DNA of 10,138 nt from Lactobacillus helveticus DSM 20075 = CGMCC 1.1877. GTDB lineage: Bacteria; Bacillota; Bacilli; Lactobacillales; Lactobacillaceae. Where the stretch lies: the NCBI RefSeq assembly GCF_000160855.1, contig NZ_GG700753.1, positions 134,813-144,950 of the forward strand, in the 5' to 3' direction. This document shows, one piece after another, positions 1 to 8,338 of this stretch. Every line of letters begins with the position of its first letter. The stretch's first letter is position 1. Under the pieces are notes generated by a model. It did not search any database. It was given only the letters and a program-made list of their open reading frames with translations, and was not told the origin of the DNA. Both the position numbers and the translations under genes were made by a program.

Positions 1-898
1 ATTCTTCAGAATCTGCATCTGAATGGAAAGTCATACTAAAACCAGCTTGAAATTCCTTATTAGGTTCCAAATGATTCATACCATATTTATGTTCTAATTG
101 ACCATCTGCATCATCTCTGTCAGCAATTCCCCACCATGGCTCAATACATACGTAATCAGCTGTCTTAGGATATTGTGACCAAATACCTACAAATGGAGCA
201 TTTCTAGTCCAAACATTGATATGGAATTTACTCTTGTCAGTTCTAAGTGATACCTTATTGTCATGTCCATGTAATTCATAAATTAAGGCATCATTCTTAA
301 ACAATTCATCACTTAAGGAAATAAAGCTATCCGTTGATGCTAATGAACGGCTATCCCAATCAAGAGATGCATTCTTTAAAGGTATTTGCACACGAGCTAC
401 AGATGGATGCATATCAAAGAAGTAGTCTTCCTTTTTTTCATCCTCTTTAATTGGCAAGTTAAATCCTGGGTGACCACCTACGCCAAAGATCATAGTATCA
501 TCAGATTTGTTCACAACGCTAAAGTTTTCTTCCAGCAAATTATTCATCAAATTATAATTTACTCTAAATTCAAATTTAAATGGATAAACTTTACGAGTCT
601 CTTCATTATCCTTTAATAAAAAAGTGATACTTTCTTGAGTATGGTTTTCAACTTCAAATTTTGAATTTCTAGCGAAACCATGTTGTCCTAAATGATAAGT
701 CTTACCCTTATAAGTATATTCATCGCTCTTAAGTCTACCTACGATTGGGAAAAGAATTGGTGCATGTCTTCCCCAAATTTTTGGATCGGCTTGCCACATA
801 AACTCTTCACCAGTATGAACACTTTTAACACTTTGAATCTCAGCACCGATATCTGAGATTACAACCGTAATCATATTATTTTCAATAGTATAATCCAT
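1..898 (-). CDS. LacX-type aldose 1-epimerase (galactose mutarotase-like), 3' end off window
   Basis: The first 299 codons are present and no stop is reached before the left edge, so only the extreme C-terminus is missing (relatives are about 290-300 residues). The protein belongs to the galactose mutarotase-like superfamily, whose members interconvert alpha and beta anomers of aldoses in the cytoplasm. LacX-type motifs are visible in order: GRHAPILFPIVG at 43-54, HGFAR at 73-77, GGHPGFN at 141-147 and IEPWWG at 252-257. By analogy with GalM, His73, His143 and Glu253 are the likely substrate-binding and catalytic residues. The ATG at 896-898 follows AAGGA about 10 nt upstream. There is no signal peptide or membrane segment. 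A terminator separates it from hslU, so it is probably its own unit with the promoter and palindrome described at 941-993. The substrate is not known: LacX-type proteins are often annotated galM without biochemical proof. Confidence 0.88.
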   Translation of the reverse strand, partial: MDYTIENNMITVVISDIGAEIQSVKSVHTGEEFMWQADPKIWGRHAPILFPIVGRLKSDEYTYKGKTYHLGQHGFARNSKFEVENHTQESITFLLKDNEETRKVYPFKFEFRVNYNLMNNLLEENFSVVNKSDDTMIFGVGGHPGFNLPIKEDEKKEDYFFDMHPSVARVQIPLKNASLDWDSRSLASTDSFISLSDELFKNDALIYELHGHDNKVSLRTDKSKFHINVWTRNAPFVGIWSQYPKTADYVCIEPWWGIADRDDADGQLEHKYGMNHLEPNKEFQAGFSMTFHSDADSEE

Positions 899-940
899 AA
901 CTTAATTTGTCCTTACTTAGCTTATTTAATAATATTAAAA

Positions 941-993
941 ATTATAATGTAATCGCTTCGATTACTTATATTTTAACATTAATCGCTAAACAA
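941..993 (-). promoter_or_regulatory. Candidate promoter region of the aldose epimerase gene
   Basis: Two -10-like hexamers lie upstream of the epimerase start on the minus strand. One is TATAAG at 965-970, with TTGTTT at 988-993 exactly 17 nt upstream as a weak -35. The other is a perfect TATAAT at 941-946, which has no good -35 at normal spacing. A start from either would give a short leader before the ribosome binding site. The upstream terminator at 1010-1037 makes a promoter here necessary if the gene is expressed independently. Which hexamer is used cannot be decided by eye. Confidence 0.5.
949..965. promoter_or_regulatory. Operator-like 17-bp palindrome
   Basis: GTAATCGCTTCGATTAC is a perfect inverted repeat: 7-bp arms GTAATCG/CGATTAC around a 3-nt centre. 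It lies between the two candidate -10 hexamers of the epimerase promoter, where a bound repressor would block transcription. The core AATCGCT (951-957) recurs at 981-987 in the same orientation, 30 bp away, about three helical turns. This is the layout of a dimeric regulator site with an auxiliary half-site. The sequence does not match the catabolite-repression cre consensus well, so the binding protein is unknown. Confidence 0.45.
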
Positions 994-1009
994 AACAGAT
1001 GCTTTTAAC

Positions 1010-1037
1010 AAAAAACAGCTGGAAAATCCAGCTGTTT
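1010..1037 (-). terminator. Rho-independent terminator after hslU
   Basis: An 11-bp perfect inverted repeat (AAACAGCTGGA at 1013-1023 and TCCAGCTGTTT at 1027-1037) encloses a 3-nt loop. Read on the minus strand, the hairpin is followed by six T residues ending at 1010. It starts 13 nt beyond the hslU stop codon and closes the long operon, separating it from the aldose epimerase gene. Confidence 0.9.
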
Positions 1038-1050
1038 CTCAATTTATGAA

Positions 1051-2454
1051 TTATAAAATAAACTTAGTTAAGTCCTTATTCATGATAATATCATGTAATT
1101 TTTCTTCAACGTATGCTTCGGTAATGGTAATCTCGCCCATTTCCATATCAGGACCTTCATATAAAACATCTTCAAGCAATTTTTCAAGAATAGTTGAAAG
1201 ACGTCTTGCACCGATATTATCTGTACCTTGGTTAACGTCAAAGGCAATTTGAGCAATCTTATCAACTGCTTCTTGAGTGAAGATCAATTTAATACCATCA
1301 GCTTTCATTAAAGCAATATATTGCTTAAGCAATGAATTTTGAGGGTCTTTCAAGATTTTGACAAAGTCGTCCTTAGTTAAAGCATTGAGCTCTACTCTAA
1401 TTGGAAAACGACCTTGAAGTTCTGGGATCAAATCGCTTGGCTTGCTTTCAGCAAAGGCACCAGCAGCAATAAACAAAATATGATCAGTAGAGACAGGACC
1501 ATACTTAGTATTTACAGTTGAACCTTCAACAATTGGCAAAACGTCTCTTTGTACACCTTCACGAGAAACTTCACCAGAATTACGCTTATTACCAGCAATA
1601 ATTTTATCAATTTCATCGATAAAAATAATACCGTTGTTTTGACTTCTCTCAATAGCACGTTGATAAATAGTATCATAATCTACCATCTTGCGTGATTCTT
1701 CCTGAATCAAGACTTCACGTGCATCGCGAACAGACAAAGTACGCTTAACCTTCTTCTTTGGCATAATGTCACTAAGCATTGAACCCATGTCCATTCCCAT
1801 TTGTCCCATCATGTCACTCATTGGGTTGGCCTTAGGAGCTTGTTCAACTTCAATGGTTACTTCACGATCTTCAAGCAAGCCTTTGTTTAGCTTTTCAGCT
1901 ACATCCATACGCTCATTTCTAACTTCATCAGTTACTTCTTCTTGATCGTTATTTTGATTATTTGGATTTGCACCGCCCATTAACATTGACATCATGTCTT
2001 GCATTTGTTGCATCTGGTTTTCACGCTTTTCGCGTTTAACGCCTGGAGCGAGCAAACGAACTAACTGCTTATTAGCTTCTTTAGTAGCTTGTGGCTTCAC
2101 ACGTGCAAATTGATCCTTTTCTTCCATGCGCACAGCTTCGCCTACTAAGTCACGAACCATTGATTCAACATCACGACCAACGTAACCTACTTCAGTAAAC
2201 TTAGTAGCTTCTACTTTTACAAATGGAGCTTCAACAATTGAAGCTAAACGACGTGCAATTTCAGTTTTACCTACACCTGTAGGACCTGCCATCAGCAAGT
2301 TCTTAGGGGTAATTTCGTGTTGCATTTGCTTAGACAATTGCATTCTACGGTAACGGTTGTAAAGAGCAATTGCCACTGACTTTTTAGCTTCATCTTGACC
2401 AATAATGTATTCGTTTAAGATCTTAACTATTTCTTTTGGTGTTTTAATAGCCAT
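1051..2454 (-). CDS. hslU: HslU (ClpY), ATPase subunit of the HslUV protease
   Basis: This is the AAA+ unfoldase that feeds substrates to HslV in the cytoplasm. The 467 residues match the usual family length. Visible motifs: Walker A GPTGVGKT at 57-64, the pore loop GYVG at 90-93, Walker B IIFIDEID at 276-283 and the sensor-2 motif GARRL at 415-419. The intermediate (I) domain lies at roughly 110-245. The C-terminus ends DLTKFIL; the HslU tail is known to insert into HslV and activate it. The ATG at 2452-2454 follows AAGGAG (2461-2466) with a 6-nt spacer, and that site overlaps the hslV stop, so the two subunits are probably made in step. The I domain is unusually methionine-rich (6 Met at 148-159, 8 Met at 212-231). 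It is the last gene before the operon terminator. Confidence 0.97.
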   Translation of the reverse strand: MAIKTPKEIVKILNEYIIGQDEAKKSVAIALYNRYRRMQLSKQMQHEITPKNLLMAGPTGVGKTEIARRLASIVEAPFVKVEATKFTEVGYVGRDVESMVRDLVGEAVRMEEKDQFARVKPQATKEANKQLVRLLAPGVKREKRENQMQQMQDMMSMLMGGANPNNQNNDQEEVTDEVRNERMDVAEKLNKGLLEDREVTIEVEQAPKANPMSDMMGQMGMDMGSMLSDIMPKKKVKRTLSVRDAREVLIQEESRKMVDYDTIYQRAIERSQNNGIIFIDEIDKIIAGNKRNSGEVSREGVQRDVLPIVEGSTVNTKYGPVSTDHILFIAAGAFAESKPSDLIPELQGRFPIRVELNALTKDDFVKILKDPQNSLLKQYIALMKADGIKLIFTQEAVDKIAQIAFDVNQGTDNIGARRLSTILEKLLEDVLYEGPDMEMGEITITEAYVEEKLHDIIMNKDLTKFIL

Positions 2455-2464
2455 TTCTTACTCC

Positions 2465-2989
2465 TTAAATTTCATCAGTAACAATATGATCATCAGTAAA
2501 GACGTCAATACCTGAAGCAATTTTTACAGCTTCATGTGCAATTTCATCTGCTTGCATATCATTTGCATGACGTGTCATTGCGATGGCTGCAGCTTGAGCA
2601 AAATTACCTCCTGAACCAATTGCTACAACATTTTCATCTGGTTCAAGCACTTCACCATTACCTGAAATTAACAATAAATCTTTTTCATTAAATGCAATTA
2701 ACATTGCATTTAATTTTTGCAAAGTTGGGTCTTTACGCCATGCTTGAGCCATTTCAACGGCTGCACGACGGAGATCACCATTATATGCTTCAAGCTTGCC
2801 TTCAAGCATGTCTTGCAAGCTAACAGCATCTGCAACACCGCCAGCAAAGCCGATAATTACACGATCATGGTAAATACGACGAATCTTACGTGCAGTTGCC
2901 TTTGCAATTACTTTTTCACCTAAAGTAACTTGACCATCACCTGCAATTGCAGTCTTTCCATTAAATCTTACTGAACAAATTGTTGTCAT
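2465..2989 (-). CDS. hslV: HslV (ClpQ), peptidase subunit of the HslUV protease
   Basis: This is a proteasome-beta-like threonine peptidase forming a double hexamer with HslU. I start it at the ATG at 2987-2989, giving 174 residues beginning MTTICSVRFNG. Removal of Met exposes Thr as the N-terminal nucleophile, as the family requires. The ATG is preceded by GAGG with a 6-nt spacer. An in-frame TTG at 2999-3001 would add four residues and bury the catalytic Thr, so it is rejected. Other support: AGDGQVTLG, with Asp17 in mature numbering; Lys34 near ARKIRRI, equivalent to the catalytic-site lysine; GFAGGVADA; and IGSGGNFAQAAA. It lies 8 nt after the xerC stop and 10 nt before the hslU start. 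Unlike Bacillus CodW, which uses an N-terminal serine, this one has the common threonine form. Confidence 0.96.
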   Translation of the reverse strand: MTTICSVRFNGKTAIAGDGQVTLGEKVIAKATARKIRRIYHDRVIIGFAGGVADAVSLQDMLEGKLEAYNGDLRRAAVEMAQAWRKDPTLQKLNAMLIAFNEKDLLLISGNGEVLEPDENVVAIGSGGNFAQAAAIAMTRHANDMQADEIAHEAVKIASGIDVFTDDHIVTDEI

Positions 2990-2995
2990 ATTAAA

Positions 2996-2999
2996 CCTC
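2996..2999 (-). promoter_or_regulatory. Ribosome binding site that fixes the hslV start
   Basis: GAGG on the minus strand sits 6 nt before the ATG at 2989 and overlaps the xerC stop codon (TGA, 2998-3000). It overlaps the alternative TTG start, so it cannot serve that codon. This supports the start that leaves threonine as the mature N-terminus. Confidence 0.75.
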
Positions 3000-3906
3000 A
3001 ACTTTCTTTATTACGAGGGAAGTATTTTTCATAATCTGATTTTAAATGCGCCATTGTAACATGCGTATAAATCTGAGTAGCAGATAAACTGCTGTGTCCT
3101 AACAATTCTTGGACACTACGTAAATCTGCTCCATTATTAAGCATAGCGGTTGCAAAAGTATGACGCAACTCATGAGGGTGAACTTTTCCACTTATTCCCG
3201 CCTGATTAAAAGTCTTCTGCATCACATATTCAATTCCACGCTTGCTTAAGGGGTTGCCCAAATTGCTCAAAAAAACATGTTGCTCAGTCTCATCTTTTAA
3301 TAAATTGGGCCGAGCATCTTCAAGATATCTAACCAGAGATTTTTTAGTATGATCATCAAAAGCAACATAGCGATCTTTATTGCCTTTACCATGGACTAAA
3401 ATCGTTTGTAAGTTTAAATCAATTTGACGCAAGGTCAAATTGCTAACCTCGCTTACACGCATCCCTGTAGCATAAAACAATTCAAACAAAGCCAGATTAC
3501 GCATCGTCAAAGGTTTGTTACCTTTCAATGAGTCAAATACCTGCTTAAGCTCATTTCCAAAAAAAAACTCTGGCAGCTTTTTCTCCCCACGTCTAAGAGT
3601 AATTCCCTGTGTAGGGTCAATTTTAATAAATTTTCTGCGCGTTAAAAAGCGGAAAAACGAATGCAGACTCGACATTTGTCGCGCTTGACTGCTACGTACT
3701 AATTTACGATCAGCTAAATTCTGCAAATAAATCTGAATATCTCGCTCTTGCACATTTTTCCACCCATCAAAGCCACCATTTTCTTGCCAAAACTTTTTAG
3801 CTTCTAATAAATCGGTTTGATAAGAGGAAATTGTCAATTCACTGTAATGTCGCTCATTTTGCAAATAAGAAATAAAATGAGTTAATTCATCCTGTTTTTC
3901 TGTCAT
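2998..3906 (-). CDS. xerC: Tyrosine recombinase XerC
   Basis: This is a site-specific recombinase of the integrase family. XerC usually works with XerD at dif to resolve chromosome dimers before division. The protein has 302 residues, close to Bacillus CodV. An N-terminal SAM-like core-binding domain covers about 1-90 and the catalytic domain about 110-295. All catalytic residues are present: Arg150 (ATGMRVSE), Lys174 (HGKGNKDR), His245 and Arg248 (HPHELRHT), His271 (LGHSS) and the nucleophile Tyr280 (TQIYTHV). The ATG at 3904-3906 shares one base with the trmFO stop (TAATG), indicating coupled translation. The position between trmFO and hslV is the conserved Firmicutes location of the chromosomal xerC (codV), which argues against a phage integrase. 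Its partner recombinase is not in the window. Confidence 0.95.
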   Translation of the reverse strand: MTEKQDELTHFISYLQNERHYSELTISSYQTDLLEAKKFWQENGGFDGWKNVQERDIQIYLQNLADRKLVRSSQARQMSSLHSFFRFLTRRKFIKIDPTQGITLRRGEKKLPEFFFGNELKQVFDSLKGNKPLTMRNLALFELFYATGMRVSEVSNLTLRQIDLNLQTILVHGKGNKDRYVAFDDHTKKSLVRYLEDARPNLLKDETEQHVFLSNLGNPLSKRGIEYVMQKTFNQAGISGKVHPHELRHTFATAMLNNGADLRSVQELLGHSSLSATQIYTHVTMAHLKSDYEKYFPRNKES

Positions 3907-5222
3907 TAATCTAAAACTTCCGCTTTAAATTTATCGATGCTTTCAATGCCACGTTTACTAATCTTTTCGTGACGTTCGCGCTTCTTACGGATCTTCTTAC
4001 CTTCCCAAGCAGGTAAAAGTGCAAAACTAGCATTCATTGGTTGAAAATGCTTAGCACTAGTAGTGGTAACGTAATTTGCCATTGAACCTAATGCAGTATC
4101 CTTAGGAAAAGCAATTGGCTCTTCACCTAACGCTTCACGAGCAGCATTAACTCCAGCTACTAACCCACTTCCGGCACTTTCAACATAGCCTTCAACACCT
4201 GTCATTTGTCCAGCAAAGAACAATCCAGGACGTTTTTTAGCTTCATAGCTGGCAGTCAATACATCAGGAGAAGCCATATAAGTATTTCTATGCATTTTGC
4301 CATAACGAACAAAACGAGCATTTTCAAGCCCTGGAATCATAGAGAAGACTCTCTTTTGTTCACCATATTTCAAGTGAGTTTGGAAACCTACGATGTTGTA
4401 CATTGAAGCGGCAGCATTATCTTGACGAAGCTGTACAACTGCATATGGTGTTTCACCCGTATGAGGATCTTCTAAACCTACTGGTTTAAGAGGACCAAAC
4501 AGCATTGTCTTAGCACCCCTAGCAGCCATAACTTCGATTGGCATACAGCCTTCAAACACATCGTTTTTCTCAAAGCCATGCAATTGCGCGGTTTCTGCCT
4601 TAATTAATTCACGAGTAAAGTTCTCATATTGTTCCTTATTCATAGGACAATTTAAATAGGCAGCCTCACCGCGATCATAGCGTGACTTTTTATAAACAAT
4701 ATTCATGTCAATTGAATCAGCAGCCACAATTGGAGCAGCGGCATCAAAGAAATGCAGACTATCTGTACCAGAAAATTTTTGAATTTGTTCAGCTAAAGCA
4801 TCACTGGTTAAAGGACCAGTTGCAATGATAGTGATGCCATCTTCTGGAATTTCAGTAATTTCTTCTTCATGAACTGTGACATTATCTAAGCCACGCAAAG
4901 TATCAGTTACGTATTTACTGAAACTATCACGATCCACTGCTAATGCACCACCAGCAGGAACTTGTGTCTTATCAGCGGCTTTCATAATTAATGAATCAAG
5001 ATGACGCATTTCTTCTTTTAAAAGTCCAACTGCATTAGACAACTGATTAGAACGCATAGAATTCGTACAAACTAATTCCGCAAACTCACCAGTTTCATGT
5101 GCAGGAGTTTCTTTTTGAGGACGCATCTCATATAGGTCCACGTGAATTCCACGCTTAGCTAATTGCCAGGTTGCTTCACTTCCAGCAAGACCTGCCCCGA
5201 TTACAGTTACATTTTTCAGCAT
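3906..5222 (-). CDS. trmFO: TrmFO, folate/FAD-dependent tRNA (uracil-54-C5)-methyltransferase
   Basis: The enzyme (formerly Gid) methylates U54 in the T-loop of tRNA, using methylenetetrahydrofolate as carbon donor and reduced FAD. It is cytoplasmic. At 438 residues it matches the family (Bacillus about 435). The FAD-binding Rossmann motif GAGLAG is at 9-14. The conserved cysteines are Cys52 ([11 protein letters not shown]) and Cys226 ([14 protein letters not shown]), equivalent to the cysteines shown to matter in the Bacillus enzyme. A second flavin-domain signature ([17 protein letters not shown]) lies near residues 330-346. The ATG at 5220-5222 follows AAGGTGA a few bases upstream, and the topA stop is 21 nt away. 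It is followed directly by xerC with a one-base overlap. Confidence 0.97.
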   Translation of the reverse strand: MLKNVTVIGAGLAGSEATWQLAKRGIHVDLYEMRPQKETPAHETGEFAELVCTNSMRSNQLSNAVGLLKEEMRHLDSLIMKAADKTQVPAGGALAVDRDSFSKYVTDTLRGLDNVTVHEEEITEIPEDGITIIATGPLTSDALAEQIQKFSGTDSLHFFDAAAPIVAADSIDMNIVYKKSRYDRGEAAYLNCPMNKEQYENFTRELIKAETAQLHGFEKNDVFEGCMPIEVMAARGAKTMLFGPLKPVGLEDPHTGETPYAVVQLRQDNAAASMYNIVGFQTHLKYGEQKRVFSMIPGLENARFVRYGKMHRNTYMASPDVLTASYEAKKRPGLFFAGQMTGVEGYVESAGSGLVAGVNAAREALGEEPIAFPKDTALGSMANYVTTTSAKHFQPMNASFALLPAWEGKKIRKKRERHEKISKRGIESIDKFKAEVLD

Positions 5223-5243
5223 TAAATCACCTTATTCTCAATC

Positions 5244-7358
5244 TTATTTATCTTCATTTTCTTGTGGTTCCTCACGGTAATCGCCATTTGGACACAAGGT
5301 TACTGGACCTTTCTTAGAATGTTTTTCTACTAAGAAGTGACCATCATTAGGGCAGTTTCTGCCAATTGGTTTGTCCCATGATACAAAATCACATTCTGGG
5401 TAGCGTGAACAGCCGTAGAATTTACGATTTCTACGTGATTTCTTTTCTACTACTTCGCCTTTACCACATTTAGGACAAACTACGCCAATCTTTTTCACAA
5501 TTGGCTTTGTATTACGACAATCTGGGAAACGAGAACATGCATAGAACTTGCCGTAACGTCCCATTTTAATTACCATTGGCGCACCACAGATATCACAGTT
5601 AAATCCAGCCGGTTCATCTTTAATTTGCACCTTTTGAATTTCGCTATCTGCTTTATTCAATTCTTTCTTAAATGGTTGGTAATATTCGTCAACTACGTTT
5701 ACCCATTGCTTTTTACCGTCTTCAACTTCATCTAATTCATTTTCAAGATGAGCTGTATAGTCTACGTTAGCAATATCTGGGAAAAATTCTTCAACTAATG
5801 TATCAACAATTTCTCCTAATTCAGTTGGAACAATTGAACGACCATCTAACTTAACATAATAGCGGCGTTGAATTGTATCGATTGTAGGTGCATAAGTTGA
5901 CGGACGACCAACACCGTTTTTTTCTAGAGCATGAACCAAGCTAGCTTCAGTATAACGAGCAGGTGGCAAAGTAAAGTGCTGCTTATTATCTGACTTGGTC
6001 ATTTTTACCTGGTCGCCTTCTTGCAAGTCTGGCAATTCAACGTTCTTTTCTTGTTGGTTATCATAAACCTTTGTGAAACCAGCAAATTTCATTTTTGAAC
6101 CGGTAGTTCTAAAAATTACGCCATTTTGTACAATATCTGCTCTGACAGTGTCATAAACAGCTGGTGTCATTTCACTAGCCAAGAAACGTGACCAGATCAA
6201 CTTGTACAAACGATATTGTTCTTTAGTTAAAACATCTTTCAATGATTCTGGTGTTCTATATACGCTAGTTGGGCGAATTGCTTCGTGGGCATCTTGAGCA
6301 TCTTCTTGATTCTTAAAATGTCTTTGATTTTTAGCAGCAAATTCTGCCCCGTAATTTTCATGCAAGAATTTTGAAGCTTCTTGTTGAGCAACTGGAGAAG
6401 TTCGCTTAGAGTCAGTTCTCATGTAGGTAATTAGTCCAACAGTACCTTGTTTACCTAAACTAATTCCTTCATATAATTGCTGTGCGATACTCATAGTTCT
6501 ACGAGTTCTATAGCCTAAACGCTTATTAGCCTCTTGTTGCATAGTTGAAGTGGTAAATGGTGCAGCAGGTTGTCTGCGACGTTGACGAGAAACAACTTTT
6601 TCAACAGTAAAGTTCTTCTTTTTATCGATTTTTGCTAAAACATCTTTAACTGCATCAATGTTTGGCAATTCTTTCTTTTTGCCATCAACACCATAAAAAG
6701 CAGACTTAAATTTTTCTTTGTCTTTTGCAAACTCGGCATCAATTGTCCAATATTCTTTAGGCTTGAAGTTCTTGATCTCTTTTTCACGATCAATAACCAG
6801 CTTCAAGGCCACAGATTGAACACGACCAGCACTCAAACCTTTTTTCACTTTTGCCCATAAAATTGGGGAAAGTGAGTAACCTACGATTCGGTCAAGAACG
6901 CGACGTGCCTGTTGAGCATCAACAGTATCCATATCGATTGTTCTAGGATGCTTAAAACTCTCTTTAACTGCATCCTTGGTAACTTCGTTAAAAGTTACTC
7001 GGTTTTTAGCATTCTCATCTAAATTAAGAGCATGAGCAATGTGCCAAGCAATAGCTTCCCCTTCACGATCGGGGTCAGATGCCAAATATACTTCCTTAGC
7101 TTTTTTAGCTTCACTCTTAAGCTCTTTAATTGTGTCACCCTTGCCGCGAATAGAAATATACTTGGGCTTGTAATTATCCTCAAAGTCAATTCCCATTTGA
7201 GACTTAGGTAAATCACGAATATGACCTTTAGAGGCAATAACGTGATAGTTTCTACCTAAATATTTTTCAATAGTTTTAGCCTTTGCAGGAGATTCCACAA
7301 TGACTAAAGTTTTTTTATGTTTTTTAGTTTTTGATTTACTTTTTGCTTTAGTAGGCAT
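5244..7358 (-). CDS. topA: DNA topoisomerase I (type IA)
   Basis: This enzyme relaxes negative supercoils by transient single-strand cleavage. The 704 residues begin with a lysine-rich tail (about 1-17). The Toprim domain follows, with Glu22 ([11 protein letters not shown]) and the Asp95/Asp97/Glu99 cluster ([14 protein letters not shown]). The active-site tyrosine is Tyr312 in [12 protein letters not shown]. Two four-cysteine zinc fingers are at the C-terminus: Cys588, 591, 608, 614 and Cys628, 631, 650, 656. A third, degenerate copy keeps only Cys669 and Cys689 of the expected two pairs. The ATG at 7356-7358 follows a strong AAGGAGG (7365-7371) with a 6-nt spacer. It begins the conserved topA-trmFO-xerC-hslV-hslU block and may also have its own promoter in the 71-nt gap upstream. 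Confidence 0.98.
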   Translation of the reverse strand: MPTKAKSKSKTKKHKKTLVIVESPAKAKTIEKYLGRNYHVIASKGHIRDLPKSQMGIDFEDNYKPKYISIRGKGDTIKELKSEAKKAKEVYLASDPDREGEAIAWHIAHALNLDENAKNRVTFNEVTKDAVKESFKHPRTIDMDTVDAQQARRVLDRIVGYSLSPILWAKVKKGLSAGRVQSVALKLVIDREKEIKNFKPKEYWTIDAEFAKDKEKFKSAFYGVDGKKKELPNIDAVKDVLAKIDKKKNFTVEKVVSRQRRRQPAAPFTTSTMQQEANKRLGYRTRRTMSIAQQLYEGISLGKQGTVGLITYMRTDSKRTSPVAQQEASKFLHENYGAEFAAKNQRHFKNQEDAQDAHEAIRPTSVYRTPESLKDVLTKEQYRLYKLIWSRFLASEMTPAVYDTVRADIVQNGVIFRTTGSKMKFAGFTKVYDNQQEKNVELPDLQEGDQVKMTKSDNKQHFTLPPARYTEASLVHALEKNGVGRPSTYAPTIDTIQRRYYVKLDGRSIVPTELGEIVDTLVEEFFPDIANVDYTAHLENELDEVEDGKKQWVNVVDEYYQPFKKELNKADSEIQKVQIKDEPAGFNCDICGAPMVIKMGRYGKFYACSRFPDCRNTKPIVKKIGVVCPKCGKGEVVEKKSRRNRKFYGCSRYPECDFVSWDKPIGRNCPNDGHFLVEKHSKKGPVTLCPNGDYREEPQENEDK

Positions 7359-7377
7359 TAAATGCCTCCTTATTTAA

Positions 7378-7405
7378 ATATTATTTTTTACTTTATACAG
7401 TCCAA
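7378..7405 (-). promoter_or_regulatory. Possible internal promoter before topA
   Basis: In the 71-nt gap between dprA and topA, the minus strand has TTGGAC (7400-7405) and TAATAT (7378-7383), separated by 16 nt. Both are partial matches to sigma-A hexamers. The gap is A+T-rich and has no terminator, so read-through from dprA is also expected. Topoisomerase genes often have their own supercoiling-sensitive promoter, but that is inference here. Confidence 0.3.
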
Positions 7406-7429
7406 AGATAAATAATACTTTGGTAATTG

Positions 7430-8278
7430 TCAAATCTTTTCGTTTTTAAATTTAAAATCAACAATTGGTGTAGCTCCAGCCTCAATTAATTGATTTGGGC
7501 CGGCTGATAATTTACTAGTAATTGGCCCAGGGACTGCATAAATGTCTCTATTTTCTTGTAATCCTAAACTTTCAGTAATTAACGAACCAGACTTTTCTTT
7601 GGCCTCGGTTACAATAATACTTTCACTCAAACCCGCTAAAATACGATTCCTTTTAGGAAACCTATAGGGCCTTGGTGGGGTGTCTGGTAAATATTCACTG
7701 ATAATCAAACCGTCGTTTTTAATTTGCTCTTGCAAAGAATAATTTTCTTGGGGATAAGAATGATTTAAACCATTGCCAACTACAGCAACAGTACGGCCAT
7801 TATTTTTTAGAGTAGCTTCATGAGCTAAAGCATCTACTCCCCTAGCTAATCCACTAGCAATGACTTTATTTTGATCAAGTAAATTGGGGACCAGCCGATT
7901 AATCACATCCCTACTATAATGCGTAGGATAACGTGAACCCACAATCGTCACAATATCTTTTTTCAATAAAGATAAATTTCCTTGGGCAAATAAAATCAAA
8001 GGCGGCCGATAAATCTGCCGTAGTTTTTCAGGATATTCTTCATCAAAAAAGCTAATCACAATACATTGTCGCCTAATTTGTCTAGTCAGCTTAGCTAGCT
8101 TATCATCATTAAAGGCTAAATGACATGCATCTACCAACTTCTCTGATAAATCCATTTCTTTTAAATCATCTAATTCTATTTCTAACCCCGGCTTCATTTG
8201 ATTAGCAATTGTTAATAATTTTACGTAGCCAACACCCTTTTGCAATTTTAATCTTAATAAAAATTCTTTCTTTTTCAT
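7430..8278 (-). CDS. dprA: DprA (Smf), DNA-processing protein for transformation
   Basis: DprA binds incoming single-stranded DNA in the cytoplasm and loads RecA during natural transformation. The 282 residues equal the pneumococcal protein in length. The N-terminal part (about 1-80) has a helix-hairpin-helix-like segment (KLQKGVGYVKLL). The extended Rossmann fold follows, with IVGSR at 112-116, SGLARGVDALAHEATL at 142-157, VAVVGNGLNHSYP at 164-176, FPKRNRILAGLS at 207-218, VTEAKEKSGSLITE at 223-236 and VPGPI at 249-253. There is no extra C-terminal winged-helix domain. The ATG at 8276-8278 follows TGGAGG by 7 nt. The gene is intact, but many non-competent bacteria keep dprA, so its presence alone does not show competence in this organism. 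Confidence 0.95.
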   Translation of the reverse strand: MKKKEFLLRLKLQKGVGYVKLLTIANQMKPGLEIELDDLKEMDLSEKLVDACHLAFNDDKLAKLTRQIRRQCIVISFFDEEYPEKLRQIYRPPLILFAQGNLSLLKKDIVTIVGSRYPTHYSRDVINRLVPNLLDQNKVIASGLARGVDALAHEATLKNNGRTVAVVGNGLNHSYPQENYSLQEQIKNDGLIISEYLPDTPPRPYRFPKRNRILAGLSESIIVTEAKEKSGSLITESLGLQENRDIYAVPGPITSKLSAGPNQLIEAGATPIVDFKFKNEKI

Positions 8279-8338
8279 AAAAAAGCCTCCATTACTTAAT
8301 ACGCAAAAAAAGAGACTTTTTTCTTTTAAAATTGAATT

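Noticed and set aside
386..616. Plus-strand open frame of 76 codons
   Set aside because: It is antisense to the aldose epimerase, which has clear family motifs. No ribosome binding site or known domain supports the plus-strand reading.
2990..3450. CtsR or CIRCE heat-shock operator for hslVU
   Set aside because: I found no tandem GGTCAAA heptads and no CIRCE inverted repeat near the hslV or xerC starts. The single heptad-like sequence is inside xerC and in inverted form.
7019..7237. Second minus-strand frame inside topA
   Set aside because: It is a shadow of the Toprim coding region in another frame. The topA frame holds the catalytic motifs.
7400..7421. CCAAAG/CTTTGG inverted repeat upstream of topA
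   Set aside because: Six base pairs with a 10-nt loop and no following T run: too weak for a terminator and not clearly an operator. It overlaps the candidate -35 of topA, so it was left unassigned.
8305..8322. Small hairpin between rnhB and dprA (AAAAAAG, 3-nt loop, CTTTTTT, followed by T)
   Set aside because: The stem has six A-T pairs and only one G-C pair, so it is too weak for a convincing terminator. It may attenuate slightly, but it probably reflects A/T homopolymer runs.
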